Of a stretch of DNA of 7,609 nt, positions 1 through 4,825 are shown in pieces. Every line of letters starts with the position of its first letter. Within the stretch, counting starts at the first letter, position 1. The translations under genes and the position numbers were made by a program. The DNA lies in assembly GCA_003157575.1 (NCBI GenBank), contig PMKA01000377.1, positions 1-7,609 on the forward strand, read 5' to 3'. The stretch is from Opitutia bacterium (GTDB lineage: Bacteria > Verrucomicrobiota > Verrucomicrobiia > Opitutales > Opitutaceae). Under the pieces are notes generated by a model that was not told the origin of the DNA, did no database searches, and saw only the letters and a list, made by a program, of their open reading frames with translations.

Positions 1-247
1 CGAGGACGTGCGCCGGAAGCTCGCGCAGGCCGCAAAGACCGCGGTCGAGGGTTCGTTTGCCGTTGAGAAGGTCGCCGTGTTCGACGTGTTCCGCGGACAG
101 GGCCTGCCCGAAGGCAAGAAGAGCCTCGCCTTCTCGCTGGTCTTCCGCGCGGCCGACCGGACGCTTACGGACAACGAGGTCAACGCCGCATTCAACAGGG
201 TTCAGCAGACAATCGCCGCCGACGGCACGATCTCCGTGCGCACGTGA
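1..247 (+). CDS. pheT: Phenylalanine--tRNA ligase beta subunit, C-terminal end (partial)
   Basis: This is the last 81 codons of the beta chain of phenylalanyl-tRNA synthetase, the cytoplasmic alpha2beta2 enzyme that charges tRNA-Phe. The reading frame is already open at base 2, so the gene begins outside the window. The visible part is the ferredoxin-fold anticodon-binding (FDX-ACB) domain that ends PheT. Its signature is clear: VAVFDVFRGQGLPEGKKS, then SLVFRAADRTLTDNEV, then a closing helix and GTISVRT. These match the family pattern 'FDvyrG..lp.GkkSlafrl.fq...rTLtd.ev'. The protein ends soon after that helix, as normal PheT does, so the 3' end looks intact. The frame also starts with possible internal start codons such as GTG at base 8, but a fresh start there would remove most of the protein. 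The coding sequence is about 68% G+C, typical of the rest of the core genes here. Confidence 0.93.
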   Translation, partial: EDVRRKLAQAAKTAVEGSFAVEKVAVFDVFRGQGLPEGKKSLAFSLVFRAADRTLTDNEVNAAFNRVQQTIAADGTISVRT

Positions 248-256
248 CTCTTGGAG

Positions 257-580
257 ATGAAGATCCCAGCGAACGCCGAGATAGTCGATAGCGAGCTTTC
301 AGACTATTTGCTTCGTCCGCGTGGAGTAGACGACAAATCGGGTTTTCTCGCGCAAGCCGGCTTCGACTTGAGGAACAGACCTTTGTTGCTTGATGCGTTA
401 CGAGAGCTGGCTCTTGCCAACGAGGCGGTGGCCGACCGTACGGACGTTTATGGGACATTCTATCGAATAAAGGGGAGCTTGACCGGTCCGAACGGCCGAA
501 GATTGGAAGTGGTCACAATCTGGCTTTGCAGTCGGGCTGATAACCGATATCGTTTCATTACGCTGAAGCCGATGCGTTGA
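257..580 (+). CDS. DUF6883-like small protein
   Basis: This encodes a soluble protein of 107 residues with no signal peptide or membrane segment. It matches what I recall of the DUF6883 family in length and order of motifs: an N-terminal 'NAEIVDSELSDYLLRP' stretch, then 'K-GFLAQAGFD', a helical middle with LLLDALRELA, then 'YGTFYRIKGSLTGPNGR' and a final 'VVTIWL...RFITLKPM' strand. The biochemical role of the family is not known to me. The ATG at 257 is preferred because the protein then starts directly with the conserved region; a TTG at 251 would add two residues. A GGAG lies directly against the ATG (253-256), too close to act as a normal ribosome binding site. It begins 9 bases after pheT, and 13 bases separate it from the DUF4926-like gene, so the two are probably co-transcribed. 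G+C over 301-600 is about 53%, well below the neighbours, suggesting acquisition. Confidence 0.78.
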   Translation: MKIPANAEIVDSELSDYLLRPRGVDDKSGFLAQAGFDLRNRPLLLDALRELALANEAVADRTDVYGTFYRIKGSLTGPNGRRLEVVTIWLCSRADNRYRFITLKPMR

Positions 581-593
581 ACGTGGTACTCTC

Positions 594-839
594 ATGAAAC
601 CGAAACTCTATCAGCGCGTAGCCTTGATCCGCGACTGGCCGGATGCCGGTTTGCGCAGGGGCGACGTGGCTACAGTGGTGGATTGGGTGCCGCACCCTAC
701 TGACGGCGATGAGGGGTGCGTGCTCGAGGTTTTTAACGCGCTTGGCGAATCGATTCAGGTCGTGACGGTTCCCTCCCTTTATGTGTCGCCGGTGACCTCG
801 GACGATATTCCAGCCATCCGGCGCCTGGTGGTGGCCTAA
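594..839 (+). CDS. DUF4926-like small protein
   Basis: This encodes an 81-residue cytoplasmic protein. The first two thirds fit DUF4926, a small beta-barrel-like family whose typical pattern is 'vaLl.d.p..gLkrGdvGtVV......g..VEF.d..G.......l....l'. Here this appears as RVALIRDWPDAGLRRGDVATVVDWV, then GCVLEVFNALGESIQVVTVPSLYVSPV. The C-terminal DDIPAIRRLVVA tail is an extra short helix. No catalytic residues are evident. From memory, DUF4926 proteins often lie beside DUF6883 proteins, as here, which suggests that the two act together; a toxin-antitoxin or toxin-immunity type relation is possible but unproven. There is no ribosome binding site before the ATG at 594 (upstream bases are GTGGTACTCTC), so its translation may depend on the upstream gene. 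Bases 840-983 after it contain no gene that I can see, only a weak 5-bp hairpin. Confidence 0.78.
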   Translation: MKPKLYQRVALIRDWPDAGLRRGDVATVVDWVPHPTDGDEGCVLEVFNALGESIQVVTVPSLYVSPVTSDDIPAIRRLVVA

Positions 840-983
840 TCAGGGAAGACTTGGGTCGAGCGGAAGCGCCTCGGGCTTCGCGGTTCGGCCCAATTATTCC
901 GGCTTGTCCCGCCTAACTCGTGCATCCGCCGGGCTTGGTTTTACGTAGAAATGGTGACAACAAAACAAACCTGGATTTCCACC

Positions 984-1496
984 ATGAAAACACGTCTCAT
1001 CCGCTGCGCCCTGTTCCTTTCACTCGTCCTGGCCTCCGGAGCCGCCGCTCGGGCGGAGACTCCTCCTGCCACTCCTGCGCCCGTCCCCGAACTCACGGTT
1101 GTGGTCGTCGATTCTCTCAGGGGACCTTTGAACGAGATCGACAATTTCGATCGTATCGCCCGGGTCTTCACCAACGTCTTCGAAGAGCGAAAATGGCCGG
1201 TGAAGGTCAATTTCGAGCGCTTTGGCGCCGGCGGCCCCGATCATCCGCTTGAGCTGCAGGTCTATTTCAAGGGCATGCGCAGCGACACACCCGCCGACCT
1301 GACCTTCAGGGCCTGGGTAATCCTCAACGACCACGGCAAGAAATCGGATTTCGGCATCATCAAGTACTCCTATGACATCCGTTTCGGGGAGCAGATGGAT
1401 GACCGGCTCGACCGTACCGTGCGCGGCGCGGCCGTGATCGCCGCCGACAAGATCGAGGCTGTCCTGTTCTTGAAGGCTGCGCCTCCGAAATCCTGA
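984..1496 (+). CDS. Exported protein of unknown function, upstream of the sigma factor
   Basis: This encodes 170 residues that I cannot assign to a named family. The ATG at 984 is chosen because it gives a textbook Sec signal peptide: MKTRLIRC, a hydrophobic ALFLSLVLASGAAA core, and a likely cleavage after ARA (about residue 24) before ETPPATPAP. A GTG at 951 would add 11 residues in front and spoil the signal. The mature part is a single domain of about 140 residues with alternating strands: ELTVVVVDSLRG, an acidic helix, WPVKVNFERF, LELQVYFKGM, LTFRAWVIL, GIIKYSYDIRF, and a closing helix RGAAVIAADKIEAVL. It has no cysteine after the signal and no lipobox, so it is likely a soluble periplasmic protein. 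It ends 24 bases before the sigma factor gene in the same frame, so it may be the first gene of that operon or a regulated target. There is no Shine-Dalgarno sequence before the start. Confidence 0.8.
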   Translation: MKTRLIRCALFLSLVLASGAAARAETPPATPAPVPELTVVVVDSLRGPLNEIDNFDRIARVFTNVFEERKWPVKVNFERFGAGGPDHPLELQVYFKGMRSDTPADLTFRAWVILNDHGKKSDFGIIKYSYDIRFGEQMDDRLDRTVRGAAVIAADKIEAVLFLKAAPPKS

Positions 1497-1520
1497 CGCA
1501 GTGCCCCAACGTGCATTCCC

Positions 1521-2105
1521 GTGCCGCCTGAACCGGACAACGCAGCCGCCACCGAGGAGGCCGGCCTCCTTGCGCTGACCGGCCGGGGCGACCGCGAGGC
1601 GTTCCGCCTGCTTTACGCCCGGTACAGCGCCCCGTTGTTCTCGCTGGCCGTCCGCTTCGTCGGAAATACCGGCGAGGCCGAGGAATTGCTCCAGGACGTC
1701 TTCGTGAAGATCTGGCGCAACGCGGTCGTCTTCGATTCACGCAAATCGCGCCCATTCACCTGGGCCGTAACCATCATGCGCCGGACCTGCATCGACCACC
1801 TGCGAAAACGCCGGCGCATTCCCGCGAGCGCGCCGCTGCCCGCCGACGCCGGAGCGCCTGCAGGCTGTTCCACCGGCGCAGACGGCCGGCAGGCGGCCGA
1901 GGCGCGCGAAGACTCCGACCGGTTGTCGGAGGCGCTCGCGAAGATCCCCCCGGATCCGCGCCGTGCGCTCGAACTCGCTCTATTTTCGGAGATGACCCGC
2001 GTCGAAATTGCCCGGCATCTCGAGCAGCCGGAGGGCACTGTAAAATCCTGGATCCGCCGCGGAATGCTCGATCTCCGCACGATCCTGACCAATTCCGCTC
2101 CATGA
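1521..2105 (+). CDS. ECF-type RNA polymerase sigma factor, SigK-like
   Basis: This encodes a 194-residue extracytoplasmic-function sigma factor, which directs RNA polymerase to a stress regulon. Region 2 spans about residues 25-98: EAFRLLYARYSAPLFSLA, then the hallmark EAEELLQDVFVKIW (residues 52-65), and the DNA-melting and -10 reading part RPFTWAVTIMRRTCIDHLRKRRR. A proline/alanine-rich linker (about 100-130) is followed by region 4 (about 133-188) with the -35 reading helix-turn-helix VEIARHLEQPEGTVKSWIRRG. Having only regions 2 and 4 and this length are typical of the ECF group. The adjacent RskA-type partner places it near SigK. The start is GTG at 1521, the first usable start after an in-frame stop at 1494-1496. 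It overlaps the next gene by four bases (ATGA), indicating translational coupling and strict pairing with its anti-sigma factor. Autoregulation is usual for such pairs, but I could not identify a promoter. Confidence 0.93.
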   Translation: MPPEPDNAAATEEAGLLALTGRGDREAFRLLYARYSAPLFSLAVRFVGNTGEAEELLQDVFVKIWRNAVVFDSRKSRPFTWAVTIMRRTCIDHLRKRRRIPASAPLPADAGAPAGCSTGADGRQAAEAREDSDRLSEALAKIPPDPRRALELALFSEMTRVEIARHLEQPEGTVKSWIRRGMLDLRTILTNSAP

Positions 2106-3037
2106 ACCCGCAACTCGAAGAACTCGCCTGTCTTTATGTGCTCGACCGGCTCGAACCGGGCGAACGCTCCATCTTCGAGGAACGCCTCCCGCGCGATCCG
2201 GAGCTCGCCGCGCTTGTCGCCGAACTCGAATCAACCCTCGGCCGGGCCGTCCGCGCACTGCCTCAGGGCGAGCCGCCTGGCGGTTCGCTCGCGGACATCG
2301 AAGCCCGCATCGACCTAAATCCCGCAGTTGGGGCATCTGCTCCTCGTAGCCGCGAGCGTGAGCGAGTGGATCCCACCCCAACTGCGGAATTTAGGATTAA
2401 TCAGCTGCCGTCCAACGGCGCATCCGGGCAAGCCAGGCGAGCCGTTTCGCTTTGGGTTCCTGTTCTGCGCTGGGGCATCGCAGCGGTCATCGCGGTCGGC
2501 GTGGGCGTGATCGCAGTCGAGCATCTGCGGCCGATTCCAGCCGTCGCCAACAGGCCGTTTGTAATCGTCGTCGGGCTCGACTCGCAGCAGAGCAGGCAGA
2601 CCCGCCTGCCGCTGTCGGAGCGTTTGAGGGATGCCGACGCGTCCTTTGTGAAACTTGCCTCCCTCGCCGGGGAGTTCTGGGACAAGCCCTCGGATCTGCC
2701 GGTCAAACTAGGTTCCAACGTGCGGAGCGGACGCGGCTATGCGCTCTTCGATCCCGCCAGCGGACAGGGCTTCATCGGCGTCCGTCAACTCCCCGCGATC
2801 GAGAGCGGGCGGCGCTATCGCCTGTGGATTCTCGACACAGCCTCGGGCCAGGCCCGCGAGGCCGGAGTCCTCCCGGCTGCCGGGTCGGGCAGCGGGCTCT
2901 ATTCATTCTTCGTTGCGCCGGCCGTCAAGGCGGTCGCCGGTCGCCTGGACTTTTTCGTGACCGTCGAGGATGCCGTCGCCCCCGCATCGGCCCGCCCCAG
3001 CGGCAACGTCGTCCTCGGCGATCCGCGGACCTTCTGA
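2102..3037 (+). CDS. RskA-type transmembrane anti-sigma factor
   Basis: This encodes a 311-residue membrane protein that should hold the preceding sigma factor inactive until an envelope signal triggers its removal. The cytoplasmic N-terminal domain (about 1-55) has the anti-sigma-K pattern 'eeLACLYVLDRLEPGERSIFEERL..DPELAALVAELE'. It has no zinc-binding HxxxCxxC motif. A single membrane helix, LWVPVLRWGIAAVIAVGVGV, starts at about residue 117. The outer domain (about 150-311) is RskA-like, with GRGYALFDPASGQGFIGV, then GRRYRLWILDTASGQAREAG and YSFFVAP. In known RskA proteins such an outer domain senses stress and is cut by site-2-type proteases; that step is inferred here. The ATG lies inside the sigma gene's stop. 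Oddly, residues 71-98, the linker between the N-terminal domain and the membrane helix, are encoded by an inverted-repeat element (2314-2395), giving an arginine/glutamate-rich insert that keeps the frame open. Confidence 0.88.
   Translation: MNPQLEELACLYVLDRLEPGERSIFEERLPRDPELAALVAELESTLGRAVRALPQGEPPGGSLADIEARIDLNPAVGASAPRSRERERVDPTPTAEFRINQLPSNGASGQARRAVSLWVPVLRWGIAAVIAVGVGVIAVEHLRPIPAVANRPFVIVVGLDSQQSRQTRLPLSERLRDADASFVKLASLAGEFWDKPSDLPVKLGSNVRSGRGYALFDPASGQGFIGVRQLPAIESGRRYRLWILDTASGQAREAGVLPAAGSGSGLYSFFVAPAVKAVAGRLDFFVTVEDAVAPASARPSGNVVLGDPRTF
2314..2395. repeat. REP-like inverted-repeat element inside the anti-sigma gene
   Basis: Two 20-base arms, CCTAAATCCCGCAGTTGGGG (2314-2333) and its reverse complement at 2376-2395, match at 19 of 20 positions. 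They enclose a 42-base centre containing GCCGCGAGCGTGAGCGAG. The RNA or single strand could fold into a long hairpin. The shape (short palindromic element, about 80 bases, strongly conserved arms, GAGCGTGAGCGAG-type core) resembles REP/MITE-type elements moved by a transposase supplied elsewhere, but no transposase and no clear target duplication are visible. It lies within codons 71-98 of the anti-sigma gene and contains no stop in that frame. Confidence 0.75.
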
Positions 3038-3050
3038 CCATGGCGTCTAT

Positions 3051-3136
3051 GCTCGACCATGAGGGTTGGGTCGCCGCTCGTCGGCGGACCGCTCGACCAT
3101 TCGGTCAATGTAGGGTCGCCGCTCGTCGGCGGACCG
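3051..3136. repeat. Imperfect tandem pair of palindromic repeats after the anti-sigma gene
   Basis: A 24-base sequence, beginning GGGTCGCCGCTCG and ending GTCGGCGGACCG, occurs identically at 3068-3091 and 3113-3136, 45 bases apart. Each copy is preceded by GCTCGACCAT (3051-3060 and 3091-3100), so the block is an imperfect tandem duplication of a 40- to 45-base unit. Each 24-mer can fold as GGTC-GCCG, loop CTCGT, CGGC-G-GACC with one bulged G. It begins 14 bases after the anti-sigma stop codon, so it could stabilise the 3' end of the transcript, but there is no T-run to make a classical terminator. It is unrelated in sequence to the 2314-2395 element. Confidence 0.7.
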
Positions 3137-3296
3137 TGTCCTTGTGGTCGATTGAATGAATTCGCCTAAGAATACGCTGTCATTTTCGTAGTGATTGAAA
3201 AGGCCGGCCGGTCCTGCAACGCTCTAGGGCGATCTCGCGCCAGGGGCGCCTGACCACCTCCGGCGGCCCTGTGCGATCTGAAAACCCCATTACCCC

Positions 3297-3638
3297 ATGC
3301 TTCTACGTCGACTTGGTGTTGCATTGCTGCTCGCGGCCGGAATTGCTGCTTCCCGCGGCGCCGCGGCGGAACCAGAGACAGCGTCGGCGCAAAAGACCGT
3401 TGCGCCACCGGTGGCGAACGCGACCTACGATTCACGGCTTGCCGACGCAAGGCGCCTCGCCGCCGAAGGATCATGGGCGCACGCCCGCGACGCATACGCG
3501 GAGGCGCTCACGCTCGCGCCCGATGCCGACGCGCGCCGCTGGTGCGAACTCTGGATCGAAGACGCCACCTGCCTCGATCTTGCGGATCTCGGGGTAGAGA
3601 TACGGCATCCCCGCTGTGGTCCGCAGATCCTCCCATAA
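3297..3638 (+). pseudogene. Truncated exported TPR-containing protein (alpha-2-macroglobulin-type N terminus?)
   Basis: The frame encodes 113 residues. It opens with a good Sec signal peptide, MLLRRLGVALLLAAGIAA, with likely cleavage after a GAAA motif near residue 25, then a TPR-like pair of helices: YDSRLADARRLAAEGSWAHA, then DAYAEALTLAPDADARRW, then CELWIEDAT. From memory, a TPR unit ending in 'RRW-(V/C)-(D/E)-(F/L)-x-L/I-x-D-T/A-x-W' is typical of the start of very large bacterial alpha-2-macroglobulin-family proteins, which are about 2,000 residues long. Here the similarity stops at residue 91 (base 3569): the expected tryptophan is replaced and an unrelated 20-odd residue tail runs to a stop at 3636-3638. 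This suggests that the 5' end of a big gene was left after a deletion or rearrangement. It might instead be a genuine short exported TPR protein. The family assignment is from pattern memory and moderate at best. Confidence 0.45.
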
Positions 3639-3677
3639 GTTTTCCGCCTGGCCCGGGTGCTGGGCGCAGGTTTCCGG
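3570..3677 (-). pseudogene. Antisense protein-like remnant, family not recognised
   Basis: On the minus strand, 36 codons from 3677 down to 3570 read as a sequence with natural protein character, including MPYLYPEIRKIEA in its second half, preceded by a tryptophan- and acid-containing helix (LWEDLRT). A stop codon lies immediately upstream at 3680-3678, and the reading fades where the plus-strand TPR fragment begins, so at most an internal or C-terminal piece of a gene survives. I do not recognise the family. Its junction with the TPR fragment near 3570 would mark a rearrangement point. Confidence is low because GC-rich DNA often gives plausible shadow peptides. Confidence 0.25.
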
Positions 3678-3785
3678 CTAATGATTTCGCGTACCGTCTG
3701 GCATCCGCGGGAAAAATGGTTTACATCCCCAAAGCCGTTACGCTTCTTCTCCTTCCGACACTTATCCCGTCGAACTGACGAACCC

Positions 3786-3968
3786 GTGAACCCGCACTGT
3801 TCGCGCAAAACCTTCCTGGGCAGACTGGCCGGTCTTGTTGCCATCGGTGGCCTCATGCCCCGGGGTGCCGCGGGCGCCGCGCCCCGAACGCCGGCAAAAT
3901 CCGCGGACGCGCCCGGGAAGTTCGCCGTCCGTCCTGAACCGCGTGCCGTGCCCCGGCGCATGGACTAG
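3786..3968 (+). CDS. Small Tat-signal-like protein heading the act operon
   Basis: This encodes 60 residues from a GTG start. The N terminus, PHCSRKTFLGRLAGLVAIGG, looks like a Tat-type leader with Lys in place of the second Arg (S-R-K-x-F-L), followed by a moderately hydrophobic segment LAGLVAIGGLMP and an Ala-rich possible cleavage region GAAGAA. What remains after cleavage is only about 28 residues, basic and proline-rich, ending KFAVRPEPRAVPRRMD. The stop codon is two bases before the actA ATG, so the two are surely on one transcript and probably translationally coupled. It might be a small accessory subunit, an assembly factor, or a leader peptide that sets actA translation. I do not recognise a named family. 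The frame is open further upstream (to a GTG at 3657), but that extension lacks protein character. There is no Shine-Dalgarno sequence. The Tat reading is moderate because the twin arginine is not intact. Confidence 0.6.
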   Translation: MNPHCSRKTFLGRLAGLVAIGGLMPRGAAGAAPRTPAKSADAPGKFAVRPEPRAVPRRMD

Positions 3969-3970
3969 AC

Positions 3971-4624
3971 ATGTCGCACATCTTCCCGAAACGGTCCAAT
4001 TCGCTCCCGTTCCAGATTGTGCTCTTCCTTGTCGTCCTCGGGGGAACGGTCACGGCGGCCGTCACCTATTATTGCACGCCGAAATACCTCCGCGTCGGCT
4101 ACACCCCTGTCCAGCCTGTCCCCTTTGACCACAGCCTGCACGCCGGCCAGATCGGCCTCGATTGCCGCTATTGCCACAGCAACGTCGACCAGTCGGGCTT
4201 CGCCAACCTCCCGACTTCGCAGACGTGCATGAACTGTCACAAACAGGTGAAGCCCCAGAGCCCGTTGCTTGCGGTGGTGCGTGCGAGCTTCGACAGCGGG
4301 GAACCCGTGCCGTGGGTCCAGGTGCACAAGGCGCCCGACTACGTCTATTTCAACCACGCGATCCACGTGAACCGCGGCGTCAGTTGCGTCGAATGCCACG
4401 GCCGCATCGACCAGATGACGGTGGTCACCCACGACCAGTCCTTGAGCATGAAGTTCTGCCTGGATTGTCACCGCAAGCCGGCGGAGTTCATCCGCGCCCC
4501 GCAGGACGTTTACCGTCTCGCCTCGTCGAGGCTTGCCGAACAGGGCCGGACCGCCGAGGCCGGGCTGTTCATCAAGCAGGCAAAGGTAATGCCCCCACAG
4601 AGCTGCTCCGGATGCCACAGGTGA
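3971..4624 (+). CDS. actA: Alternative complex III subunit ActA, pentaheme cytochrome c
   Basis: This 217-residue cytochrome is a subunit of alternative complex III, the cytochrome bc1 replacement that oxidises quinol and passes electrons to cytochrome c, HiPIP or a directly bound oxidase. A short cytoplasmic N terminus (MSHIFPKRSN) is followed by one membrane helix, PFQIVLFLVVLGGTVTAAVT (residues 13-32), which anchors it with the heme domain in the periplasm. There are five CxxCH heme c sites: CRYCH (65-69), CMNCH (86-90), CVECH (139-143), CLDCH (163-167) and CSGCH (212-216). Histidines that may serve as sixth ligands include those in PFDHSLHAG and VYFNHAIHVN. Five hemes, one anchor helix and an end right after the last CxxCH are normal for ActA, so the gene is intact. 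It follows the small Tat-like gene by two bases. Unusually, 201 bases of repeat-rich DNA separate it from actB. Confidence 0.95.
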   Translation: MSHIFPKRSNSLPFQIVLFLVVLGGTVTAAVTYYCTPKYLRVGYTPVQPVPFDHSLHAGQIGLDCRYCHSNVDQSGFANLPTSQTCMNCHKQVKPQSPLLAVVRASFDSGEPVPWVQVHKAPDYVYFNHAIHVNRGVSCVECHGRIDQMTVVTHDQSLSMKFCLDCHRKPAEFIRAPQDVYRLASSRLAEQGRTAEAGLFIKQAKVMPPQSCSGCHR

Positions 4625-4631
4625 CGGGAAA

Positions 4632-4708
4632 GTTCCAAGATCCAAGTGCCAAGTTCCAAACTCCAAACGCCAAAGGGAAAACCCCAAACGCCCAACTCCA
4701 GAGCCCAT
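4632..4708. repeat. Heptanucleotide array 1, about 11 degenerate NNNCCAA units
   Basis: From seven bases after the actA stop codon the sequence falls into 7-base units: GTTCCAA, GATCCAA, GTGCCAA, GTTCCAA, ACTCCAA, ACGCCAA, then more decayed AGGGAAA, ACCCCAA, ACGCCCA, ACTCCAG, AGCCCAT. The consensus is roughly RNBCCAA. The period of seven is exact throughout with no insertion or deletion. On the minus strand it yields peptides such as LELGTWILEL, a type of spurious repeat peptide that I recall from many GC-rich environmental genomes. The bases between this array and the next (4709-4766) show no clear repeat or gene. Confidence 0.85.
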
Positions 4709-4766
4709 CGCGATAAGAAACCAACATCCAGCGCAAGCAACCTGTCGGACTTCGGGTCCTCCAGGC

Positions 4767-4822
4767 TTCTGTCTCCTGCCTCCTGACTCCTGCCTCCTCG
4801 ATTCTAGCTTCTCGCTCCTTCC
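4767..4822. repeat. Heptanucleotide array 2, eight TCCTGNC-type units ending 3 bases before actB
   Basis: Eight contiguous 7-base units are visible: TTCTGTC, TCCTGCC, TCCTGAC, TCCTGCC, TCCTCGA, TTCTAGC, TTCTCGC, TCCTTCC. The consensus is TYCTGNC and the period is exact. The top strand is pyrimidine-rich. Only CTC separates the last unit from the actB ATG at 4826, so this array occupies the whole position where a ribosome binding site would sit, and supplies nothing purine-rich. It is a different motif from array 1, on the same side of the gene, so the spacer holds two independent heptad arrays. Confidence 0.85.
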
Positions 4823-4825
4823 CTC

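Larger units (their letters stand above)
3038..3785. other. Gene-poor, decayed stretch between the sigma operon and the act operon
   Basis: No intact gene is convincing in these 748 bases. They hold, in order: the paired palindromic repeats (3051-3136); about 160 bases (3137-3296) with no coding signal, containing a short GCGCC-AGG-GGCGC hairpin at 3237-3249 without a T-run; a broken exported-protein gene (3297 to about 3570); an antisense protein-like remnant (3570-3677); and about 108 bases of lower G+C (3678-3785) that must include the 5' leader, and probably the promoter, of the act operon. I could not pick out convincing -35/-10 boxes there. Confidence 0.6.

Noticed and set aside
855..880. 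GAAGC/GCTTC hairpin after the DUF4926-like gene as a terminator
   Set aside because: The stem is five base pairs, flanking bases do not pair, and no T-run follows.
3237..3249. GCGCC-AGG-GGCGC hairpin as a terminator
   Set aside because: It has only five base pairs and a three-base loop, with no T-run on either side.
3505..3517. A 13-base match, in reverse, to the GCGAGCGTGAGCG core of the element at 2314-2395
   Set aside because: It has no inverted-repeat arms around it and simply encodes the TPR residues ALTLA, so it is probably chance.
3720..3750. TTTACA as a -35 box for the act operon
   Set aside because: No -10-like hexamer occurs 16-18 bases downstream (the bases there are pyrimidine-rich CTTCTT).
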